Shown piece after piece: positions 1-9,393 of a stretch of 15,869 nucleotides of DNA (the stretch's first letter is position 1; every line of letters begins with the position of its first letter). The position numbers were made by a program, and so were the translations under genes. The DNA is from Thalassiosira profunda (Eukaryota > Bacillariophyta > Thalassiosirophyceae > Thalassiosirales > Thalassiosiraceae). Location of the stretch: contig JALLAP010002197.1 of assembly GCA_036939355.1 (NCBI GenBank), positions 1 to 15,869 on the forward strand, in the 5' to 3' direction. The notes under the pieces were generated by a model. The model had not been told where the DNA came from. It did no database searches and saw only the letters and a program-made list of their open reading frames with translations.

Positions 1-1105
1 AAATTTGGATGCTCTTTGTCTTTGTCCTGGGATCGGAGTTCGATCTGTCGGACGCGACGAAAGATCTCGTGTACACCTGGAAGTGCCCGAGAGACAAGTT
101 CGAATGCGACGATAAAGCGAATGTTGACTGGCAGGGCTGGGTGACGTACGCAATCTTGATGGCGGCCCACTTGACGCCGGATCTCGTCAATGGCGTGAAG
201 GTCGTCTCGTTGGCCGGAAGGAAACGGTATCATTCTACTTCTACACGCTGGCGTTTCTTCCTTGGCGGACTGTTCTTGTTTACGATTACGGCGTTCATCT
301 TTTATGTCTCGACCAGTGAGTCAACCATTGCAATTGATTGCTTGCTATCTTGGTCTCTGCTCATCCTTCGGACTTGCGTCGCTTCGCTTCTCTTTTCCCA
401 ACAGTTTACAACGAGGCAATTGCTACGAGTAAGCTGACTGTGCATCATTTGTTCATTCTACCAGAAGCATCTCATCTCCTCTTTTCTCAGGCAATACCGA
501 GATCATCATCAACTCTGTCGTCATCCTGTTTATCAGCGATATTGACGGTGCGTACGAAAGCAACATGCAGAGCGAGCATCTTTCTCTCTGAAAAAAACTT
601 GCTAACCACTCTTGTGCTTCTACACAGAGTTGTTCCATGCGATATTGTTGTGTTTGTGTAAGAATTGGGTGGCGGATGTCGAGGATGAGACTCTTGCGGT
701 TGGTGATGGCAGGGCATCCAGCGCGTCGAGGCGACGATTGTCAATCGACGGACACGGAGGCGAAGATACGGGAGAGGTTGGGCGTACCACGGCCGAGCGG
801 TTCTCGATGTTCAACGGCGACATCGCACGGTTGAAGGGGCTGACCTTGCAACAAAATCGAGCACTGCAGGAGACGCATCAACAGATCCAAGCATTGCGGG
901 AGGCGCTGCAGGAGGCGCAGCAACAAATCCGGGCATTACAGGACAACGAGGGACAATTGGACGGGCGGGGCCGCGAAGGCAGGAACAGAACGACGAACTG
1001 ATGAAACAGAACCAGCTGTTGTCGGAGCTATTGATCGAGCAGTCAGCTTGTTGCGAGAGGGAGACGGTGCGGAATAGCGAGCTGTCTGGAGGTGCGGACC
1101 AATGA
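1..1105 (+). CDS. Multi-pass membrane protein with C-terminal coiled coil (5' partial, frame broken near 3' end)
   Basis: Seen: three exons, about 1-315, 491-547 and 628 onward, with introns 316-490 (donor GTGAGT, acceptor CTCAG) and 548-627 (donor GTGCGT, acceptor ACACAG), both phase 1. The frame is open to the left edge, so the N-terminus lies outside. The spliced protein has hydrophobic spans at LFVFVLG, at WVTYAILMAAHL followed by the turn TPDLVNGVK, at FFLGGLFLFTITAFIFYVST, and at IIINSVVILFISDIDELFH followed by AILLCLC. A hydrophilic tail becomes a Gln/Leu/Glu coiled coil (residues encoded about 840-950). The exon 3 frame stops at 1001, but coiled-coil sequence (KQNQLLSELLIEQ) continues in the -1 frame to a stop at 1103-1105. 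The break lies about 962-982. No GT dinucleotide occurs between about 833 and 1017, so a GT-AG intron cannot explain it. Inferred: membrane protein of unknown function, resembling hypothetical membrane families of chromist algae. The exon structure is well supported; function is not assignable. Confidence 0.7.
861..944 (+). repeat. 42-nt tandem duplication in the coiled coil
   Basis: Two adjacent 42-nt units, 861-902 and 903-944, encode ALQETHQQIQALRE and ALQEAQQQIRALQD. Each unit is 14 residues, or two heptads, so the duplication lengthens the coiled coil without disturbing its register. Confidence 0.8.
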
Positions 1106-1197
1106 TTCATTTTGTACACAAGTAAAACGCTAGTGTGATTAGGTATGCATCTTTGACAAACAATGAACGAGCGGGCTCAATGAGAAGGGGCAATCGG

Positions 1198-4100
1198 TCA
1201 CGCCTGCATCACCCGCTGGCTCCCGTCTGCCAAGTCCACCACCCTTACGCCGTCGGCAAAGGTCGTATCGCACGTGCCATCAGTATGGATCATCCTCGTC
1301 GTCCCGTCCGGGTACGTGATCTCCTTCCGGCCGTCGGCGTAGTGGTTCTCGATCTGCTTGTTTGGAAAATGGTACGTCTGCATCCCGTCCTGGTGGGTGA
1401 CCTGGGTGGTCTTCGTGGCCGCGTAGTAATACACGACGATGCCCTCCTTCTCGCGCGCGTACGTGCGCTTTCGATCCCCGTTCGCGAAGGAAATCGTCGT
1501 CGTCCCGTCCGGCAGGACCTCCTTCTGCGTGCCATTTTTGTACGTGAAGATCTGGCTCTTGCCCGGCGCCGCCCCCTGCCCCTGATGGACGTCGCTTCCA
1601 ACGGCCGCCTGGAACGAGGGGCTCACGGCCGTGACCACCTGTGGCACGGCATCGGAGCGATCGGGCCTCGCAAGGCTTGGGGCGGGGTGGGCGTGCGCGG
1701 CCGCGCTCCCTCCGTAGTCGGCGGCGTTGTACGGCCTCCGCTGCCCCGCGGGCGGGTCCGGTGCGACGCCCCCTCCGTGCTGTTCGTCGCTCGCCCCCTT
1801 GGCCCCGAGATGATCGTTCGCGGCGTTCAATTGGGCCAGGCGGCGGTGCAGCCAGAGGTCGGTGGGCTCCTCCGTCAGCGTGTCCGTGTCGACGGCCTCC
1901 TCTGCTGCAACAACCTCCTCATTGACCGCAACCTCGGCCGCCTCCGGTCGCTCTGCAGCCGCGATTGTCTTAGTGGCCTCCGCGCCGCCCTCGCTCGACT
2001 TTCTCCGGTGGGCATCCGCCTTCGGGCCGCCCGGCCGCGCGTTCTGCCGGGAGGAGTGGTCGCTCAGGGCCCGGCGGCGCGGCGCCGCCCCTCCGCCATT
2101 GGGGCTCTTGGCTTTGGCCGCCGCCGTCGCTCCTCCACCGGCTGCACCTCCAATTTCTCCGGCATTGCTGCCAGTGGCGCTCCGCAGCGTCCCAATCGTC
2201 CGCTCGTGCCGTCGAATCGTCTCCCTCAGCCGCCGCTGCTCCTCGCCCGCCGCCGCCTTCGCCTTTCGCAGGGCCGCCCGCACCTCGTCCAATTCGGCCC
2301 GCAGCTCCTCCCGATCGGCGTGCGCGTCGCTCCCCTCCACCAATTCCTGGGCGCGATTGGCCTTCTTGGTCGCGAGGAGGGCGGCGTTGGCGGCTTTGTG
2401 CCGGTCTTTTTTTATGAGGGCGCGCTGTTCGGCCGCCCACTGTTGGACGGATGCCTTCTCGGCGGCGGCCCACGCTTTGGCCTGCGGATTGCAAAATGCA
2501 AAGATGGGCAAAAATAATGATGAAGAACCGATGCAGTGACAAGCAAGCAGTCGTACATAGGAACGAGGCACACGCAGTGAAAACGCAAACGCACCCGTTC
2601 GCGCTCGCCCTCGGCCTCCCTGAGCGCCGCCTCCTGCCTGCGGCGCATGTTCATGAGCAAGGCGCGCTGCTCGTCCTCCTCCCTCTTCCGCTCCGCGCGC
2701 TTCGCCTCGTCGTTGCCGTTGTCGGCCGACGATGGTTTAACCTTGCTTTTTCGCTTCGGGTGGGGGGTGCGGCCGGCGCTCGCGGGGGTCCGGCGGGGAT
2801 CGGTCCCGGCGGTGCGATTTTTGGGAGCGCTCGCCGTGCGTGGCCGCGAGGAGGACCTCGGTCGCGGATTGGGGGTCGGCGTCGCTTCGGGCGCCTCCGC
2901 CATCGCCGCGGAATCCTCGCTCGCGTCGCTCTGCAAAGTGCGTCCTTCCACGCACACGTCGGCCAAGTCGTCCTCGTCGCCGTGCGTTTCCGCGAGGCTG
3001 CCCTCCTCGTCCGCACCCTCCGCCGCCGGAGCCTTTTTGGCCGAGCTCGCGCGCGCCCTTGACGGCGTCACGCCGTCGCCCCCTGCATCGCTGCTAGGGG
3101 CGCCCTCCCGTCGAGCGACGCCGTTTCGAACTTGCGAGGGGGTCATCTCCGCCACCCCCGCGCCATTTTCCACCCGCCTCCTTCCCGCCGATGCCGCGCG
3201 AGCCCGGTTCGTGGCGGCTCTCCGGATCCTCGCGCCGTCCATCGCCGCCGGAACGACCCCAGCGCGCGCCGTGCCAGGTGCGACCCCCGCCCGTGGCTGG
3301 GCCCGCTCCCGCTCCCGCTCCTCCCGTTGCTTCGACTCCCTTGCCTCCCTCGCCTTGGCCCGCCGCGCCTCCCTCCTCTTCAAATCGTCCCGCAAATCCT
3401 CCTGCATTCGTTCCAATCGCGCGAGGCGGGCCTGGCGATCGGAGGGAGTTTCGGTGGGACTCTGGTGTGGGGCGCCGGAGGGGGCGACGGCCCCTCTAAT
3501 GTCGGCGCCGTGCGGGGTGTTGGCGCCGGCGCCGGCGTGGGATCGCCGCTGCGCGCTCGGCGCGATCCCCTCGCGAGCGTTGAGAGTGTGCAGCGCCGAC
3601 GGCTCCTTCCGGGCGCCCTTGCGCAAGAACGGCTTGCGCGGCTTCGCCGTCGTCGGCCCGCTGGGATTGTCGTTGCTATGGCTGGTCGTGCGGCGCAGGA
3701 CGGCCTCGGCGGCGGCGACGGAGTCCCGGATCTGCCGCTCGCCCCGGGCGAGGATGCCGTCCAAGGAACCGGCGTGCGATGCGGCGTGGGCGGCGGTGCC
3801 CGGCAGGGCGGGCGAGGCGGTTGGGGGAGAGGCGGAAGTCGCACTCGGCGGGGACGCGATCAATCTCCGTTGGGTCGACGGCGTGGTAGCCCCGGGGGGC
3901 ATTCCTCTGTCGGCCGCCTCTCGCGACGCCGACTGCTGCCTGCCCTGCGAATGCGGCTGCTCTGCTCCCGGAGCCCCGCCCCTCCGCGGCGCCGCCCCCG
4001 GCCCCGCCCCACCCAGTGCCACGCCCGCCCCGGCCGCCGCCCGTGCCGCGAGGGCCGCCTCCTCCGTCGGCGAGCGGGCCCCCAGCGTCGACACGGAATC

Positions 4101-5582
4101 CTGGGGGGACGTCAGGAATGCGTCGCGGGCGGCCGACGGGGAGTTCGTGGCGGAGAGGGGGAGGCTGGGCGGCCGACGGCGGGGCTTGCTGGTGGAGATT
4201 GTCAGGCCCGCGCGGGGGCGGGACGAGTCCTCCCCGACGATCGACTTGTCGTGGTGCAGATTGCCGTTGTCGTTGCGTTGCATTTCGCGGAGCGGCGCGC
4301 CGTTGGTGCCCAAGTTGCGTTGCGCTCCCTCAACCTGCCCTCCCGCGTTGCCCATCCCCCGCGGCGCTCCGGAAATGCCGCCGCCGTATTCCGGCCCCGA
4401 CCGCGCGGAGTGGGAGGTCCCCGGCCGCGCCGGAGCCTTTCGCGCCGACGTCACAAATTCGTTTCGCGCCGCCGACGGGGTCACCGAGCCCGCGGCAGAG
4501 CCCGCAGCGGCACCGACGATATTGCCGCCCTCGCAGCCGTGGCTCTGCCCGTTCCAGCTGTGAAAGTCGGCGCTGTACCCCGCGCTTTCCCCGCTCCTTT
4601 CCCCCCCGGACGGAGGCCGGGCCGCCTTCGCCGCCGAGCGGAGGAACCCGTTCCTCGCCGCCGAGGGAGTGGCCGACCCCTCCGCCTCCCCTCCCCCAGT
4701 GGCAGCCGCGGCCGGCGTGAGGTGCACGGTTTCCATGGACGAGGCCCCGCCCGACGGTGGCCGGGGCGCCTTCATGGCCGCGCGGAGGAGCGCGTCCCGG
4801 GCTTTGGACGGGGTCTCCCCGCCGCTGCGCACCGCTCCCCCCCCCGCCAGGCTGGCGGACTTGGCGGCCATGAGGGGTCCGCGGAGGAGGGACGCGGCGC
4901 CGGTGCTCAGGTGGTCGTTCTCGTCGTCGTCGTGGGGGAGGCTGTTGGGGTTGGGGGGGTGGTTGGCGTGGATCGTCGATCCCGTGGCGGGGCGGAGGGC
5001 GCTCCCCCCGGCTTTGCGGCCGTCATTGCGAGGCGAAGGCGGCCCCCCGGCCCCCGCATCCCCCGCAAGGCCCACTCCCTCGCCATCAGACTCGTCTCCC
5101 CCCGCTCCTGCAGTCCTCCAATCCCCGGCTCCCAAATTCCCAGCCCTCAAATCATTCCCCCCGGCCCCCGGATTCCCGGCCAGCGCCAACTCGGCGTCCA
5201 TCAGCACATGGAGGGTGTCCTCCCCACAACACGACAAATTGCCGAAGAGGGTCGAATCCAACGTGACGTCGAGCTCGTTCGCGAGCTCCCGGTGGGGGTG
5301 GTCCATTATTTTGGAGCAGCCGCTGTCATTTTCGTCGTCCAGCGACGAATCGTCCCGCGGCGGGGGCGGGATCGCCGACCATTCGTCCATGCCGCAATTT
5401 TCTCCCCCTCCTCCCACGGTGATATTCTCTTGGGCCGCGGCGCTGGCGGCGGGGCCCGGAATGTCGTTGGCGTCGGACCGTGAGCGGTTCACGCGGTTCG
5501 AATCAAAGTCTTCGGCGGCCTCGCCGTCGAAGTCGCGCTGGAGGGAATGGGCCGCGGCCCGCAGCGCGCCCGCGGCCGCCAT
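1198..5582 (-). CDS. CENPJ: CPAP/SAS-4-like centriole protein (TCP10 C-terminal domain)
   Basis: Seen: exon 1 5582-2595 (996 codons), intron 2594-2482 (113 nt, GTGCGT...CCGCAG, phase 0), exon 2 2481-1198, giving about 1423 residues. Residues about 1305-1423 are a run of Gly-rich beta-hairpin repeats (YKNGT, PDGTTTISFANGD, GIVVYYYAATKTTQVT, PDGTTRMI), the TCP/G-box of CPAP (CENPJ), SAS-4 and TCP10. A long charged helix at about 957-1120 spans the splice site and matches the coiled coil that precedes the G-box in the family; another lies at about 715-762. The first 950 residues are low-complexity, with degenerate TPSxAR repeats. Known: CPAP/SAS-4 controls centriole and basal-body microtubule length, and its G-box binds STIL/Ana2-type partners. 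Inferred: a basal-body protein in a flagellate. The start is the first ATG (5582); the frame stays open upstream to 5996 but lacks protein-like character. The G-box family is certain; orthology to CPAP rather than another TCP-domain protein is likely. Confidence 0.9.
3027..4817 (-). repeat. Degenerate TPSxAR repeats inside the CPAP-like protein
   Basis: The clearest copies start at residues 256 (ETPSKARDALLRAAMKAPRP), 305 (ATPSAARNGFLRSAAKAARP) and 368 (VTPSAARNEFVTSARKAPAR); the first two continue with PSGG. Shorter copies follow at 481 (SPSAARDAFLTSP), 813 (MTPSQVRNGVARR) and 838 (VTPSRARASSAKKAP). Each joins a TP/SP site to a short basic amphipathic segment. The motif is not one I know from animal CPAP. 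A phospho-regulated microtubule- or tubulin-binding repeat is possible, but that is inference. Confidence 0.7.
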
Positions 5583-5992
5583 TGGAGCGGAGGCGCCGGT
5601 GGTGGGGGCGGTGGCCGCCGCGGTCGTCGGCAAGGGGAGGTCGATAGCAACAACGTTGCAGGTGAAAAGTGAGAGGAAAAGTGAAAAAAAAATGAGCTTT
5701 TTGGCGGGAACGCGCCAATTTTCGCTAGAGCCACACAAGAAGCTGAGCCCTTTGGTTGCGTGCGATACGACGTTTGTCGACGGCGACGGGCGGTGGACTT
5801 GGCGGACGGGGGCCGGCGGGCGATGCAGGCGTGAGTGCGTTCCGAGTTGGCTCCGCATGAATGTATTCATTAAAAGTCGAGAGAGTTGCATAACGATACT
5901 ACTAGCGTTGTTTGTTATCATCAACGCCCACAAATAGATGTGACACACTTCTTCTTTACACTTGCAAAATCCTCTCCGCTTCCCCCCCGGGC
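5583..5992. other. Intergenic flank between the CPAP-like gene and the next gene upstream
   Basis: This 410-nt interval holds the 5' flank of the CPAP-like gene and the 3' flank of the 5993-9008 gene. On the minus strand, a T/C-rich tract (about 5660-5700) lies about 80-120 nt before the ATG and could mark the transcription start or a leader. A relocated fragment of the CPAP gene lies at 5758-5832. A short inverted repeat, ATGAAT-GT-ATTCAT, lies at 5857-5870. No TATA box or polyadenylation signal stands out. Confidence 0.5.
5758..5832 (+). pseudogene. Inverted 74-nt fragment copy of the CPAP-like gene's 3' end
   Basis: On the + strand the segment starting GTGCGATACGACGTTTG and ending GATGCAGGCGTGA matches the last about 24 codons plus stop of the CPAP-like gene (minus strand, about 1275-1198). 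I count about eight or nine differences and one missing base in roughly 75 positions. In its first frame it reads CDTTFVDGD before the lost base throws it out of frame, against CDTTFADGV in the parent. Similarity begins at GTGCGATACG and stops just after the stop codon, so this is a bounded insertion of coding sequence and not a second gene. It lies inverted relative to its parent, about 180 nt upstream of the parent's start codon. It cannot encode a G-box. Whether it is transcribed is unknown. Confidence 0.85.
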
Positions 5993-8900
5993 TCAATGCA
6001 CCGCCACCATCTCCTCCTCCGCCTCCTTCCTCCGGTGCGACTTGCCCGCCGAGGACCGGCGACTGCGCGATCGACGGCTCGCCTTGGATTTGCGGCTCCG
6101 CGAGCGGCTCCTCCCGGCCTCGGACCTTCCATCGCTCCTTGACTGCCCCCTCCGGGACCGCGATGCGCTCTTCGAGCGGCGGCCCTTCCGCGACCTCCGA
6201 CTGCGCCTCGAGCGCTCGTCCCGTCGCTCGACCTCGTCGTCCGTCTCCGCGGCTGGGGTCCGCCCAAGGTCGCCCAGCTGCGAACTACCGAGGAAGTGCG
6301 CGAGGGGCGCGAACCACCCCCCCTCGTCGGCGGCGCCGTCCCTTGGCGCGTCGTCCCGCAGTTCCAAGTCGGCGTCGTCGACGGACGATCCCACGGCCGC
6401 GTTCCAGTAGTCGAACAATGCCTCGGTGTCGATGCCGGCGTCCCGCGCGGCGTTTTCTCCTTTGTTGGCCAAGGCCGCCCAGTCGATCCAGGCAATGCCG
6501 CCGTCGAGGCCTTCGTTCGTCGTCTCGTCGTCGTCCTGCCGCGCCTCCGCCGCGTGGGACTCGTAGCTCCTCGCTTCGGCATGGCAATTCAGCCAGTCGG
6601 CGGCGCCCTTGGACGCGGGCGGCGCGGGCTCCTTTGATGGCTCGGGCTCGACAAAGGACGCTTCGTTGTCGCTCGCCGCGGGTCGGACCGGAGGGCTCCT
6701 CTTTTTCGATTGGATCGATCGGCCGCCGCCCGCCGCCGCCTTCGTCTTCCTTCGTGCCGACTTGCTCGACCGGACGCTCTTCTCCGCGCGGGACGTGGAC
6801 GCCACCGCCCTTCCCTCGGGAGCGACGCCCCGCGCCGCGGCCGGCTTCCGCCGCGCCTTCGTCTGCTTCTCGACGAACAGCTTCCGCGTCGACTTGCGGA
6901 CCGACCGCGGGGCCACCTCCCCGTCCGCGAGGAGGGTCCTGGCGGAGCGGCGGGAGCGGGCGTCGTCGAAGAGGCCGTCGGTGGCCGTCGCCTGCTCGAC
7001 TGGGGGCTCCTTGCTCGGCTTCGCTGGCTGATTTGGGGTCGGGCCCTTGGCGGAGTTGGTCGCTCTGCCACTCGCCGCGGCAGCAGCGCACTTCGCCTCG
7101 CCGGCACCGCTCGCCTCCGCGTCGTCAGTCGCCTCTTTAGCGCCCGCGCGGGGCCCGAAGCACGGCCGGCTGGCCACGATTCGATCCTTCGCGCCCGCGG
7201 ATTGTCCTTGGACGACCTCGTACCCGTCGCACGCTTTTCCCTCCGTCGTCGTCAGTGCCACGCTCACCACCTCCTCGTCCTCCTCTCCGTCGGTGGCATC
7301 GCCCGTGACATCATCGCTGCCGTTCACACCCCCGCTCGTGACGTCATCGTCGCTCGAACCCTCCGTCGCGACCGCCGTCCAATCGAGCGGCCCCTCGCGC
7401 GCGCCCACGACCAGCGACGCCAATACGGTGGCTGCGTCGTCGATGAGGCGCGCGGTTTGGTCCGTGGCGCCCGTGCCGACGGAGCGGGCGTCGCTCGTGG
7501 CGGTGGGAAGGGGCGTTTGGTTGCCGCCGTCCGGAGGAGGGGGGTCGCCGCCCCCCGGGGTCGATGCCGCCGCGAACGCGCTCGCCGCCGCCTCCGCCGC
7601 CCCGGCCTTCTTCGCCGCATTCTTCCGCTCTTGCTTCCCCTTCGACGCCGTGGCGGCGCGCCGCTCCTTCGTCGAAAACAGCCGCCGGAACCCGCCCGGC
7701 CGGCCGGCCGCGTTGCCGTGGGCCTTTTTCGCGCTGGACTTGTTGGCGGTGGGCTTTTGGACGTCGCGCTTCTTCTTGGCGTCGGCCTTCTTGGTACCGC
7801 GCCCCTTCTTCTCGCTGGACTTCTTTTTATCGTCTGCCGGTGGCGGGGACTTGCGCCCCGACGAGAACTTGCGCGAGAGGAAGCCTGGCTTGCTAGGCTG
7901 TCGACAACGGCAAATTTGATTGTGCGTGAGATGCGAGCGAGATTGCGACAAACGATGGATCGCAAGAACTGGGTTTCGTGTCACTCACCTTTTTCTTCGC
8001 CTTCGTCTTCTCCGCCGCCGCCTTCCCCCGGCCCGCCGGCAGCGCGCCCCCCGTCTCGATGACCACCTCGCTTCGGCCCACGGTGAACACAGTACCCTCC
8101 TCCTCCATTCTCATGCTGCCCCCCAGCGTGGACGGCAGCGTCGATCCCCCGGCGAGGGAGGCGTAGCACTCGAGCAGGCACTCGACCTGCTCGCGCGGCG
8201 ACGTCGCCTCCCCACCCTCTCCCTCCCTTCCCCTGGAGCCAAGGTCGCTCCGGTTGCTGGCATCACTGCCCCCCTCGCTGCCCTCTTCGCTCCCTCGCAA
8301 ATCCCGCATGAGCGCCTCGTACAATTCCCCAATGTCCTCCCTTCTCTCTCCCTCCAACACCCTTTTGAGTTCCCCCAAATCGACCGGTCCCACGGTCCGT
8401 TCCCCGCTGCTCCCCACCGAAGTGCACGTGACGATGGGCACGGCGCGCTCGTCGCCCACCTCGATCGCGGTCCCGTGGAGGCAGACGAAGCCGTTGCCGT
8501 GGCCATCGCCGCCGTTGAGGGGACCTTCCGAGACGCCGGTGCCGTTGGCGGTGCCCACGGGCGATCCCAAGAGGGCGCGCATCTTCACATACCGCGCCAC
8601 GGCGTCGTCGACGTCGATTTTCGTGCTCACACTGATCTCCTCCTCCATTGGCGTGACGGGCGCCTCGGCGCCCCATCCCCGGCTGCCGGGCGCACATTGA
8701 CCCCCCTTGCCGTGTTGGTGGGAGGGGGCGGCGCGGGCGGCGGCGGCCTTGGGGGTGTAATCGTCCAACGTGGCGTGGGACGGCGAGGCACGGAGGGTGG
8801 TGGGGATGGGCGGGGCGGTCGATTCGTCGGACGAGGAGGAGGATTCCTCTTCCTCGTCATCTTCGTCTTCTTCCAACGGCGCCATTACCACTCGGGCGGT

Positions 8901-9008
8901 GCCTTTCTGGCCGAGCACGACCTCGGTGACGACGGAAGTGGCGACGGTCGGCTCGATTTCGTCGCCGTTGGCGGTGTCGAAGGTGGGAAGTTCGCGCAGC
9001 TCCGCCAT
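5993..9008 (-). CDS. Low-complexity acidic/basic protein with Arg/Ser-rich C-terminus
   Basis: Seen: exon 1 9008-7989 (340 codons), intron 7988-7898 (91 nt, GTGAGT...CGACAG, phase 0), exon 2 7897-5993, about 974 residues. Residues 45-62 are an Asp/Glu/Ser stretch. Two possibly folded stretches follow: about 128-150 (KIDVDDAVARYVKMRALLG) and about 205-320 (VDLGELKRVLEGERRED, EQVECLLECYASLAGG, TVFTVGRSEVVIETG). The splice junction falls in a Lys-rich region (about 330-430) reminiscent of histone H1 tails. Residues about 898-974 are an RS-type domain (SRRSRRSRKGRRSKSASRS). No signal peptide or membrane span is visible. RS domains are typical of splicing and nuclear-speckle proteins, so a nuclear location is plausible, but no RRM or other RNA-binding domain is visible. 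I do not recognise the family. The start is the first ATG of the long frame (9008); the same frame stays open to a stop near 9117 but has only GTG at 9095. Confidence 0.75.
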
Positions 9009-9015
9009 CGTGCCG

Positions 9016-9114
9016 TCAGAAGGAAGTGTTGCGAGCTCTTTTTGGATCCTGCTTCGGCGGGCGGCGGCCCTCGGCGTCGATGGAGAAATGGCCACGATGG
9101 TGAGGGTCGGTCAT
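9016..9114 (-). other. Upstream ORF (32 codons) in front of the RS-rich gene
   Basis: An ATG at 9114 opens a 32-codon frame (MTDPHHRGHFSIDAEG...) that stops at 9016, seven bases before the ATG chosen for the main protein. It overlaps in another frame the GTG-led extension of the main ORF. It may be a translation-regulating uORF. It may also be the true N-terminus separated from the main frame by a one-base sequence error, since both overlapping frames look protein-like here. Confidence 0.45.
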
Positions 9115-9393
9115 GCGTTGTCGCCTCAAGGGCGCCTCTCGACTCTCGACGGCGGCAAAGCAAAGAAGATCTTTGGAGGCGTTGGGCGTTGGGGTCGTCC
9201 GTTGGGCGGCGTTGAACGAATTGCGACACAAAGATAAAAAAGGTATCTTTATGTACGATTCCGCCGTACGTAGAAGATCTCGAACGGAGCCATGAAACAA
9301 CCAGAAAATTTGACGTTTGATGAAACAGGCACCCAGCTCTCTATCGGGACTGCTATCCACGAAGCGGCGACTGTCGAGCCATACCAAACGAGG
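9115..9393. promoter_or_regulatory. Divergent promoter interval between the RS-rich and CAP genes
   Basis: The two genes point away from each other, so both promoters must lie in or near this 279-nt interval. It is locally AT-richer than its flanks. It contains an inverted repeat AAAGATA-(7)-TATCTTT at 9230-9250 and a second, GTACG-(7)-CGTAC, at 9253-9269. No TATA box at a standard position is evident. An in-frame ATG at 9292 upstream of the chosen CAP start falls here. Confidence 0.5.

Noticed and set aside
1135..5937. Long + strand reading frames opposite the CPAP-like gene (up to about 780 codons)
   Set aside because: They are antisense shadows in GC-rich DNA, with Arg/Pro/Gly/Ala-rich, featureless products, while the minus strand encodes a clear G-box, coiled coils and a consistent splice.
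5583..5996. N-terminal extension of the CPAP frame with a signal-peptide-like hydrophobic run (IFFSLFLSLF)
   Set aside because: The frame crosses the relocated 3'-end fragment in antisense and intergenic DNA, and the hydrophobic run comes from a T/C-rich tract. A CPAP protein is cytosolic, so the ATG at 5582 was preferred.
9292..9393. CAP gene start at the upstream in-frame ATG (9292)
   Set aside because: It would bury the signal peptide 34 residues inside the protein; the ATG at 9394 gives a standard secretory N-terminus.
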